6,083 nt of DNA from Bacteroidota bacterium (GTDB taxonomy: Bacteria; Bacteroidota; Bacteroidia; Flavobacteriales; Weeksellaceae): contig JAFAGO010000012.1 of NCBI GenBank assembly GCA_023422635.1, forward strand, positions 1 through 6,083, written 5' to 3'. Position numbers and translations under genes: made by a program. Each line of letters begins with the position of its first letter. The first letter of the stretch is position 1. Shown here in pieces: positions 1 to 5,830 of the stretch. The notes under the pieces were generated by a model, which saw nothing but the letters and a program-made list of their open reading frames with translations, had not been told where the DNA came from and did not search any database.

Positions 1-22
1 AATTTCGGCAATTACGACCTTT

Positions 23-2914
23 TTAATAACCAAAAATTTCTTCTAAAGTCAATTCTTTACATTCACCCAATTTCTGAACGGCTTCTTGATTCAGGTTTTC
101 TTTTTTTCCAATTATTGCCGTATTAAAGGATAAAGGTTTTACGTTTGTATTGTAAAAATTAGTAAGTTTTTGTAACGTGAGATTTTCAATTTCTACGTAC
201 AAATCTTTTCGAATATCGTAATTAATTCCTAACTGTTGAAGATTAAGATAATTAAAGAAAATATTGGTGCGATTAACTCTGCCAGAGGCGATTTTTTTAA
301 GCGCAGCTTTTTTAGAACCTTCAAACTGAAGTTCAATTTGCGGCAATTCACTCATTAAATCTGCCATTGTATCCACCGCAATCATCAATTTATCCGGTTG
401 CGTACCAATATAGGTTGTAACATAATCAGGATGGCCGATTCTTGCATTATTTTGATAAGAAACATACGCAGAATACGCTAAACTTTTGCTTTCGCGAATT
501 TCTTGAAAAACTATAGATGACAAACCACGACCGAAATATTCATTAAAAACATTTATTTTCCCAAAGTTTTGTACATCCACATCGAAACCTTTTGCCACTT
601 TGCTCATTTCCATTTGCACCATATCGTAATTGGTAAAAAACACTTCACCTTTCGTTTGCGGTTCGGGATATACTTTAGGCGCTGGAATGTCGCGCAATTG
701 AGGTGTTATAAAAGGTTGAATTTCATTTTTGAAGCGATTAAAATCTCTTCCATAATAGAAAATCTGATAATCAAAATCAAAAATGTGTTTCATTTTTTCA
801 ATGAGTTCTTCGCATTGAATTTTGAGTAAATGCTCTTCAGAAATCACATCCGTTGTACGAGAAATTGGACCAAATTTAGCATAGTTTACCAGTGCGTTCA
901 TAATTTTGGTTTTATCCTTTTTCATTGCCGCGCGCGACTCTAAAATCGTTTGCACATACTCGTCATATACTTGCTGATCGGCCACCACATCTTTCAACCA
1001 ATGATGCAGCAATTCGATTCCTTTCTGCAAATCATTTTCTAAACCTGAAAGCGAAATCATCAACTGATCTTGTGTAGTTTTAAAATCGTTTGAAATGCCA
1101 ATTTTATAAAATTCTTCTTTCAGCTTTTGTGGCGAAAAACGCGAAGTTCCCAAATATTGCAAAACGTAAGTAGAAAGCGATAATTCTTGATCATGATCGC
1201 TCCCAAATGGAAAAATAAAGTGAACTTGAGCAATATCGTTGTATTGGTTTCGAACGAAATTTACGGTTTTACCCGACAGCACTTCGGTTTGAATTTCTTT
1301 CTGATAATCAATAAATTCTGGCTGAACTTCTAAACTTGGCGTGCTTAGGATTTCTTTCAAAAATTCAGATTGCACATCTCGGTTTAATTTTACGGGCGTA
1401 ATTCCAGGATTTTCTACGCGAATAAGGTTTTCATTCTCGCCTTTTTCTTTGTAAACCACCACGTAATTCTCTTTAAAGAAATCTTGAGCAAATTCTACAA
1501 TTTCTTCTTTCGTAATTTTTTCGTACTGAGGAATTTCGTTCAATTCTTCTTCCCAACTTCGATCTTTGATATAATTATCGTACAAGGTTGAGGCAAGTCC
1601 ATCAGCGGTTTCCCACGTTTTTAAACGCTGAATTTTAAAATCGTTGATGATGGCAGGAATCATCCAATCGGGAAAATTTCCGCTTTTGATAACTTCAATT
1701 TGTTCTAGAATCATTTCAATCCCTTCATCCAAAGTTTGCGTTTCTTTAGGAACAGCCACTACAGAAATGTAGCCATAGTTTTTAAATGCAACCGAAAAAC
1801 CCTGCGCAAAAAGCATTTTCTGCTGTTGATTGATGTTGAGATCTAAAAGCCCAGCTTCGCCACGATTACTCAAAATATTGGCAATAACATCTGCATAAAC
1901 AGCTTCTTTCGTTCCGTAATGATCGGTTCGCCACGCAATTTGAACCCTTGGAACGGTTGGACTTTTCACTGTTTTTGAGGTGATTTTCTCTAAAGGTTTT
2001 TCAACGATTTTTTGTTTTTGAGGAAGTTCTTTATACTCGAAAGATCCAAAATATCGATCGATTAATTGGATGGTTTCATCAAACTGAAGATCACCCACCA
2101 AAACCAAAGCGTAATTATTTGGCACATAAAAATCGGAAAAATATTGATGAATTGCCTTCATAGAAGGGTTTTTTAAGTGTTCCGCCTTTCCTAATGTTGT
2201 TTGTTGACCATTGGGATGAATCGGAAAAAGCAATTCCATCAAAGCGTAATTCGCCAAACGAGAATCATTATCTTGCGCACGATTAAACTCTTCGTAAACA
2301 GATTCTAATTCAGTATGAAAAAGGCGTAAAACAAGGGAAGAAAATCGTTCTTTTTCAATTTTGAGCCATTTTTCAAGTTCGTTGCTGGGAATATTATTCT
2401 TATAAACCGTTTCGTCGAGCCAAGTGTGCGCATTTGTTCCCGTAGCTCCGAGCGATGAAATTAATTTATCGTACTCATTAGCAATAGCAAGTTTGCTGGC
2501 TTCTTGCGAAATTTGATCGATTTTTTGGTACAATTCTTTCTTATTATCCGGATTCAATTCTAATTTATGTTGCTCGTATAAATCTTCGATTTCACTCAAA
2601 AGAATTTGTTCTTCCTCCCAATTTGAAGTTCCAATTTTTGTAGAACCTTTAAACATCATATGTTCCAAATAATGCGCTAAACCTGTATTGTCAGCGGGAT
2701 CATTATTACTTCCCGTGCGAACAGGAATATAGGTTTGAATTTTTGGAGCATCGAAATTTTGAGCAAGAAATACTTGAAGTCCGTTTTTCAAACTATAGCT
2801 TCGTACGTGGTTTTCGTCGCCTGGAATTTCAGAATATTGGTATCCGTTTTTATCGGTAAAAATTATTGCTTTTAAAGGTTGATCTTTGGTTTCTGCACAA
2901 GAAGCTACACTCAT
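23..2914 (-). CDS. M16 family zinc metallopeptidase, two-half (pitrilysin/PqqL-like) form
   Basis: Predicted zinc endopeptidase that degrades peptides, in this family usually in the periplasm or at the envelope. The inverted zinc motif HYLEH is at residues 81-85 (H81 and H85 bind zinc, E84 is catalytic). The third ligand is probably E209 in the ELESVYEE stretch. An extra charged helical segment (about 97-150) separates the two, so the spacing is longer than the usual 75 or so residues; I know this insertion from Bacteroidota members. A first M16_C domain follows (about 247-430), then an inactive M16 repeat (about 545-690) lacking HxxEH, then a second M16_C domain with the R807/Y814 substrate-binding pair (IRESKSLAY). 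At 963 residues it is full two-half length. The start is the only workable one: upstream the frame reaches a TGA inside a terminator hairpin, and the next Met lies after the zinc motif. Residues 1-6 (MSVASC) resemble a lipobox without the preceding hydrophobic segment. Substrate unknown. Confidence 0.93.
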   Translation of the reverse strand: MSVASCAETKDQPLKAIIFTDKNGYQYSEIPGDENHVRSYSLKNGLQVFLAQNFDAPKIQTYIPVRTGSNNDPADNTGLAHYLEHMMFKGSTKIGTSNWEEEQILLSEIEDLYEQHKLELNPDNKKELYQKIDQISQEASKLAIANEYDKLISSLGATGTNAHTWLDETVYKNNIPSNELEKWLKIEKERFSSLVLRLFHTELESVYEEFNRAQDNDSRLANYALMELLFPIHPNGQQTTLGKAEHLKNPSMKAIHQYFSDFYVPNNYALVLVGDLQFDETIQLIDRYFGSFEYKELPQKQKIVEKPLEKITSKTVKSPTVPRVQIAWRTDHYGTKEAVYADVIANILSNRGEAGLLDLNINQQQKMLFAQGFSVAFKNYGYISVVAVPKETQTLDEGIEMILEQIEVIKSGNFPDWMIPAIINDFKIQRLKTWETADGLASTLYDNYIKDRSWEEELNEIPQYEKITKEEIVEFAQDFFKENYVVVYKEKGENENLIRVENPGITPVKLNRDVQSEFLKEILSTPSLEVQPEFIDYQKEIQTEVLSGKTVNFVRNQYNDIAQVHFIFPFGSDHDQELSLSTYVLQYLGTSRFSPQKLKEEFYKIGISNDFKTTQDQLMISLSGLENDLQKGIELLHHWLKDVVADQQVYDEYVQTILESRAAMKKDKTKIMNALVNYAKFGPISRTTDVISEEHLLKIQCEELIEKMKHIFDFDYQIFYYGRDFNRFKNEIQPFITPQLRDIPAPKVYPEPQTKGEVFFTNYDMVQMEMSKVAKGFDVDVQNFGKINVFNEYFGRGLSSIVFQEIRESKSLAYSAYVSYQNNARIGHPDYVTTYIGTQPDKLMIAVDTMADLMSELPQIELQFEGSKKAALKKIASGRVNRTNIFFNYLNLQQLGINYDIRKDLYVEIENLTLQKLTNFYNTNVKPLSFNTAIIGKKENLNQEAVQKLGECKELTLEEIFGY

Positions 2915-2945
2915 TCTTTTTGTTATTTCGGATGTGTTTACAATT

Positions 2946-2981
2946 AAAAATCTTCACTCCCGAAAAGTCGAAAGTGAAGAT
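2946..2981 (-). terminator. Rho-independent terminator after the amidase gene
   Basis: Read on the minus strand, 2981-2950 forms a 13-bp stem (ATCTTCACTTTCG with CGGGAGTGAAGAT, including two G-U pairs) closed by a 6-nt loop ACTTTT, followed by a short T run (2949-2946). It lies 20 bp past the amidase stop codon and only 31 bp before the M16 start codon. It therefore should separate the two same-strand genes transcriptionally. No hairpin energy was calculated. Confidence 0.8.
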
Positions 2982-3001
2982 AAAGGTATTAAAAATACTT
3001 T

Positions 3002-4048
3002 TTATTTTGAAGGATACTTTTGTAACAAAGCTTTTAAAATAGACCATGTTTCAGCATCCATTAGTCCATCGTATTTTGAAGGACGGAAGTGATATTGAAA
3101 TGCTTCCACTGTTTTTTTGGTTGCATCATCATAACTTCCCGAAGCGACAACTCCGTAACCGAATTTCTTAAGATCGGTTTGCAATACATATACTGCGGAA
3201 GGTTGTTGCATTTCGAACGTAAAATCTTTTTCAGCTGCTTGAGCGAGGAAATTCTCTTTAGTGGCTTCATCATACCACATTCCTATTCCATACTCATCGT
3301 ATAGTTTTTTCCAAGGAAATTGCGGTCCTGGATCTTGTTTTCTGGTTGGAGCGATATCAGAATGAGCCAAAACATTTGTCGCAGGAATATTGTATCGCGT
3401 TATGATATCCTTCACCAACGCCGCCACTTTTTTCACTTGATTATCAGGATAAGTTGGGAAAATTTTCGTTCCAGTAGCATCTACGGTGTAACCTGCGTTA
3501 ACAATTTCAATTCCAATCGAGGTATCATTTAGTTGAGAATCATTTCTCCACTGACTAACTCCTGCGTGATACGCTCTTTTATTTTCATCCACCAACTGAT
3601 AAATTTCTTTATCCTCTAAAGCATTTACGAGATAATGCGCACTTACACTTTGCTCGGTAAGCACACGAACGGATTTATCATCATCCAACGCTGTGTAATG
3701 AAGAATAACGTAACGCTGGCGAAAATTCTGCCCTAAAGACGGAAAATAGGTTTTTACCACTTTGAATCCCGAAGGTTTCGCAGAGACAATAGATCCAAAA
3801 CTTGCAGTATTATCATTTTTGGAAATATCAGCAATATTATAGCGAAAAAAATCTTCGTTGCTTTCATGCTGAACTTTCGGTTTTGAAATTTCACTCTCCG
3901 TAATACTTTTATTTTGTGTTGTATTTTGTTGAGAAGTTTTCGTTTTCGTGGTAGCTACCGAAGTTTTTGTAATTTTTTTTTGCGATCCACAAGAAATTAC
4001 TGCCACGCTTAATCCAATGATATATAAATAATTGCGAACAATATTCAT
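3002..4048 (-). CDS. Lipoprotein N-acetylmuramoyl-L-alanine amidase (AmiD/AmpD-like) with peptidoglycan-binding domain
   Basis: Predicted zinc amidase cutting the bond between MurNAc and L-Ala of peptidoglycan or its fragments, for wall turnover or recycling. Residues 1-20 are a type II signal peptide: MNIVRN, a hydrophobic stretch, then VISC with the lipidated Cys at 20. The residues after it (GSQKK) lack the acidic surface-export signal described in some Bacteroidota, so periplasmic-face anchoring is my inference. A Thr/Lys/Gln/Ser-rich linker covers about 22-60. The Amidase_2 domain (about 100-250) has zinc ligands H117 (VILHYTA), H229 (VLAHSD) and D239 (RKQDPGPQFPW); K237 and E181 (IGIEIVN) match the catalytic Lys and Glu of AmiD. 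A PG_binding_1-type domain follows at about 283-345, the same order as E. coli AmiD. The gene is complete at 348 residues. A near-consensus -7 element sits 20 bp upstream, and a strong terminator follows. The symbol amiD is plausible but orthology is not shown, so it is left empty. Confidence 0.93.
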   Translation of the reverse strand: MNIVRNYLYIIGLSVAVISCGSQKKITKTSVATTKTKTSQQNTTQNKSITESEISKPKVQHESNEDFFRYNIADISKNDNTASFGSIVSAKPSGFKVVKTYFPSLGQNFRQRYVILHYTALDDDKSVRVLTEQSVSAHYLVNALEDKEIYQLVDENKRAYHAGVSQWRNDSQLNDTSIGIEIVNAGYTVDATGTKIFPTYPDNQVKKVAALVKDIITRYNIPATNVLAHSDIAPTRKQDPGPQFPWKKLYDEYGIGMWYDEATKENFLAQAAEKDFTFEMQQPSAVYVLQTDLKKFGYGVVASGSYDDATKKTVEAFQYHFRPSKYDGLMDAETWSILKALLQKYPSK

Positions 4049-4068
4049 GATAATTCAATTTAATGACA

Positions 4069-4076
4069 CAAAAATA
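4069..4076 (-). promoter_or_regulatory. Possible -7 promoter element of the amidase gene
   Basis: The minus strand reads TATTTTTG here, matching the Bacteroidota -7 consensus TAnnTTTG. It ends 20 bp before the amidase ATG, which would give a leader of roughly 15 nt. No good TTTG or TTG -33 element is seen at the expected distance; the nearest is TTTC with a short 15-nt gap. In AT-rich DNA such a match may arise by chance. Confidence 0.4.
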
Positions 4077-4098
4077 CGAATAAATTTTTCAGAAATTA

Positions 4099-4130
4099 TT
4101 TGGTAGATATACAAAACTCTCCTATATTTG
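4099..4130 (+). promoter_or_regulatory. Promoter of the tRNA cluster (Bacteroidota type)
   Basis: TTTG at 4099-4102 and TATATTTG at 4123-4130 are separated by 20 nt. Both match the -33 TTTG and -7 TAnnTTTG consensus of the Bacteroidota primary sigma factor, with close to the expected gap. Transcription would start around 4133-4138, leaving about 35-40 nt of leader before tRNA-Ser. That leader carries a weak inverted repeat, GCAATT (4136-4141) with AATTGC (4164-4169), next to the mature 5' end. The promoter is divergent from the amidase promoter. Confidence 0.65.
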
Positions 4131-4172
4131 CACTCGCAATTACAGAAAAGACGGTCCTTAAAAAATTGCAAT

Positions 4173-4257
4173 GGAGGGTTGCCGGAGTGGTTAACGGAGC
4201 AGTTTGCTAAACTGTCGACGCGAAAGTGTCGCAAGGGTTCGAATCCCTTACCCTCCG
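4173..4257 (+). tRNA. tRNA-Ser (anticodon GCT)
   Basis: This is an 85-nt cloverleaf. The acceptor stem pairs GGAGGGT (4173-4179) with ACCCTCC (4250-4256), and the discriminator is G4257. The anticodon stem GCAGT/ACTGT encloses the loop TTGCTAA with GCT at 4206-4208, reading AGC and AGT codons. The long class II variable arm expected for Ser is present: CGACGC (4216-4221) pairs with GTGTCG (4226-4231) around a GAAA tetraloop. The T loop is TTCGAAT. CCA is not encoded. It is the first gene of the cluster, 14 bp before tRNA-Pro. Confidence 0.97.
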
Positions 4258-4271
4258 CAACAAGATAACCT

Positions 4272-4346
4272 CGGGGTGTAGCGTAGCCCGGTCATCGCGC
4301 CTGGTTTGGGACCAGGAGGTCGCAGGTTCGAATCCTGCCACCCCGA
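4272..4346 (+). tRNA. tRNA-Pro (anticodon TGG)
   Basis: This is a 75-nt cloverleaf. The acceptor stem pairs CGGGGTG (4272-4278) with CACCCCG (4339-4345), and the discriminator is A4346. The anticodon stem CCTGG (4300-4304) pairs with CCAGG (4312-4316) around the loop TTTGGGA, with TGG at 4307-4309, reading CCA and other CCN codons by wobble. The T arm GCAGG-TTCGAAT-CCTGC is perfect. The C1-G72 pair is typical of bacterial tRNA-Pro. CCA is not encoded. It is probably co-transcribed with tRNA-Ser upstream and is followed 9 nt later by a terminator hairpin. Confidence 0.97.
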
Positions 4347-4355
4347 CTTTTTTAT

Positions 4356-4381
4356 AAAAATTCCTTCGGGAATTTTTTTTT
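4356..4381 (+). terminator. UUCG-tetraloop terminator between tRNA-Pro and tRNA-Arg
   Basis: A 9-bp stem AAAAATTCC (4356-4364) / GGAATTTTT (4369-4377) is capped by a C(TTCG)G tetraloop, an exceptionally stable closing loop, and the T run reaches 4381 (4373-4381). It reads as an intrinsic terminator for the Ser-Pro transcript. It lies inside the cluster, 9 bp before tRNA-Arg, so either it leaks or tRNA-Arg has its own promoter, which I could not find in the short gap. Confidence 0.8.
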
Positions 4382-4390
4382 ACCACTTTA

Positions 4391-4464
4391 GGGTGCGTAG
4401 CTCAGCTGGATAGAGCATCTGCCTTCTAAGCAGACGGTCACAGGTTCGAATCCTGTCGCGCTCA
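4391..4464 (+). tRNA. tRNA-Arg (anticodon TCT)
   Basis: This is a 74-nt cloverleaf. The acceptor stem pairs GGGTGCG (4391-4397) with CGCGCTC (4457-4463), including two G-U pairs (2-71 and 4-69), and the discriminator is A4464. The anticodon stem TCTGC/GCAGA holds the loop CTTCTAA with TCT at 4425-4427, reading AGA and AGG, frequent Arg codons in AT-rich genomes. The T arm ACAGG-TTCGAAT-CCTGT is perfect. CCA is not encoded. It is the last gene of the cluster and the one beside the recombinase, so its 3' half is the natural candidate for an integration site. Confidence 0.97.
4439..4464 (+). other. Candidate attachment site: T arm and 3' end of tRNA-Arg
   Basis: Tyrosine recombinases of islands and integrative elements often use the 3' end of a tRNA gene, and a recombinase gene starts 68 bp after this one. 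The tRNA stays intact, as expected for the tRNA-side junction. No second copy of these bases is in the window, so the far junction would lie beyond the right end. The terminator stem just downstream is an alternative crossover place. This rests on location only. Confidence 0.25.
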
Positions 4465-4465
4465 C

Positions 4466-4508
4466 AATCTGCAAATCCACTCCTACAAAGGATTTGCAGG
4501 TTTTTTTT
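4466..4508 (+). terminator. Rho-independent terminator of the tRNA cluster
   Basis: AATCTGCAAATCC (4466-4478) pairs with GGATTTGCAGGTT (4490-4502), a 13-bp stem with one T-G pair and an 11-nt loop, followed by a run of eight T (4501-4508, of which the first two pair in the longest form of the stem). It starts 2 nt after the tRNA-Arg discriminator and ends 24 nt before the earliest recombinase start codon, so it should isolate the recombinase from tRNA transcription. Confidence 0.85.
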
Positions 4509-4532
4509 AATAGCTTCGAGAGTTTGTAGTAG

Positions 4533-5822
4533 ATGTTAATAGTAACATTAAAAGTAACATTAACTTCTACCAAAATGAAAGAAACCCGTAAATATAAGAC
4601 TACACTTCGAAATGGTTGTTCGAGAACAGAAGTGTTTATTTCCCCTAAAAATTACAATTCTCTAAAATCTAAAACAGACTTAAAAAAAGATTGGTTTGTG
4701 GAGTGTAGATTTTATGATCCATTATTCTTAGCCAAATATCCTAACGGATTTCAATTCCGAAAAAGACCACCAAAACAAGAAACACTTTCCGCCCAAAAAA
4801 ATGTAATGAAAAAATATAAGGGACTTATGGAAACTTATCTTGACCTTCAGCATTTTAATCCTATCACAAAGCGATTTATGGTTGATGAAAGTGGATTATT
4901 ATCACCAACATCAGATTTCAAAAGTGCATTATTCTTAGGGCTTAAGAAAATTACTGGCACAAAAAAACATATAGCACAGGTAGAATATGCTGTTATAAGA
5001 TTTACAAAAGGTTTAGACGATTTAGCATATTCCTTCCTTAATATAAGCGATGTAAAAATACACCATATCAAAAACACTTTGGAGTATTTGAAATTACCTG
5101 ATAACTACTATAATAAATTCCGAAGTTACATTATGGGAATTTTTAAAGAACTTATTCAATATGGGTGTATTAATCATAATCCTCTTAGAGAAATAAGTAA
5201 AAAAAAGTGTTTAACAAAACCAAGAATGATTTTCAGTGATACTAAGCTACAAATTGTCTTTAATTATTTAAAAAACAATTATTATGATTTTTACAGATAT
5301 GGAAAAATCTTCTTTTACTCGGGTGGACGTTCAACTGAACTTTTAAGAGTTCAAAAAAAACACGTTGATATTGAAAATCAAGAATATGTTGTAGAAATAC
5401 AAAAAGGTAAACATTATGTATGGGAGGTAAAAGTCATTACAGATGAAGCCCTACCCTATTGGAAAGAAATAATAGGATTATGTAGTACTGATGAAGATTA
5501 TTTATTTACAGTAAAGCAAATGCCGGGAAAAACTCCGATACAATCTGCAGCAATTACAAGGCGATGGAATAGATTAGTAAAATCGAAAAAAATTAAAGAT
5601 GAAAATGGAAATGAAATAAGTGTAACAGAAGATTTTTATTCATTGAAACATTTATTTCTGGAAAAAATTGAGGAAAAGCAACAAAACAACGACTTTGCTC
5701 CAATCATTAATTTAGCACAAATAGCAGGAAGCCACACCACCAATAGAACTACTGGAATTTATGCGATAGGAAGGAAGAAAAGAGAAAATGAAATTTTGAA
5801 AAAAGTAAGAGTGGGTATTTAA
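4533..5822 (+). CDS. Tyrosine-type site-specific recombinase/integrase (Bacteroidota subgroup)
   Basis: Predicted DNA strand-exchange enzyme that would integrate and excise a mobile element. An N-terminal arm-binding-like region (about 17-105) precedes a helical core-binding domain (about 125-225) and a catalytic domain (about 232-425). Catalytic positions seen are R266 (SGGRSTELL), a Lys at 291 or 293 (KGKHY), H401 (GSHTTNRTT) and the nucleophile Y410 (TGIYA). At the usual HxxRH box the protein has YSLKH (369-373): Tyr replaces the His and Lys replaces the second Arg. From memory, YSLKH recurs in related Bacteroidota integrases, so it may be a subgroup trait rather than damage. Full length is 429 residues; the ATG at 4575 (Met15) is an alternative start, and residues 1-14 are partly encoded by an 11-bp direct repeat. 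By eye the gene is more A/T-rich than the left-hand genes, which fits transfer. It follows tRNA-Arg and runs directly into the repeat array with no classic terminator. Confidence 0.88.
   Translation: MLIVTLKVTLTSTKMKETRKYKTTLRNGCSRTEVFISPKNYNSLKSKTDLKKDWFVECRFYDPLFLAKYPNGFQFRKRPPKQETLSAQKNVMKKYKGLMETYLDLQHFNPITKRFMVDESGLLSPTSDFKSALFLGLKKITGTKKHIAQVEYAVIRFTKGLDDLAYSFLNISDVKIHHIKNTLEYLKLPDNYYNKFRSYIMGIFKELIQYGCINHNPLREISKKKCLTKPRMIFSDTKLQIVFNYLKNNYYDFYRYGKIFFYSGGRSTELLRVQKKHVDIENQEYVVEIQKGKHYVWEVKVITDEALPYWKEIIGLCSTDEDYLFTVKQMPGKTPIQSAAITRRWNRLVKSKKIKDENGNEISVTEDFYSLKHLFLEKIEEKQQNNDFAPIINLAQIAGSHTTNRTTGIYAIGRKKRENEILKKVRVGI
4541..4563 (+). repeat. Two 11-bp direct repeats at the start of the recombinase gene
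   Basis: AGTAACATTAA occurs at 4541-4551 and again at 4553-4563, a 12-bp period. If translation starts at 4533 they encode the near-repeat VTLK/VTLT. If it starts at 4575 they lie in the leader, where they could be operator or arm-type recombinase sites. A function is not shown. Confidence 0.5.
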
Positions 5823-5830
5823 CTTAAGTT
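5821..5830. repeat. 10-bp perfect palindrome at the recombinase stop codon
   Basis: AACTTAAGTT is a perfect palindrome overlapping the TAA stop (5820-5822) and ending on the first base of the tandem array. It marks the junction between gene and array. It may be a protein site or chance; there is no loop and no T run, so it is not a terminator. Confidence 0.35.

Noticed and set aside
569..829. 86-codon plus-strand ORF inside the M16 gene
   Set aside because: It lies wholly antisense to a well-supported coding sequence, is low-complexity (His/Phe/Ile-rich), and shows no domain or start context.
2850..3047. 65-codon minus-strand ORF bridging amidase and M16, considered as a missing signal peptide of M16
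   Set aside because: It overlaps both genes in another frame and passes through the terminator stem. Its N-terminus is not a signal peptide and does not join to M16 by a simple frameshift.
2886..3092. Plus-strand ORF covering the amidase-M16 gap
   Set aside because: It is antisense to the ends of both genes and to the terminator, with no recognisable feature.
3061..3532. Small ORFs on both strands inside the amidase gene
   Set aside because: They are out-of-frame shadows of a complete gene with intact catalytic residues.
4049..4172. Riboswitch or small RNA in the divergent intergenic region
   Set aside because: Only promoter-like elements and one weak 6-bp inverted repeat were seen; there is no structured motif that I recognise.
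4388..4573. 61-codon minus-strand ORF across tRNA-Arg
   Set aside because: Its C-terminal half is the antisense of tRNA-Arg and of the adjacent terminator, giving the SATGFEPVT-type peptide often mis-annotated opposite tRNA genes. The tRNA is certain, so the ORF is spurious.
4847..5077. 76-codon minus-strand ORF inside the recombinase gene
   Set aside because: It is a shadow of the recombinase reading frame in AT-rich DNA.
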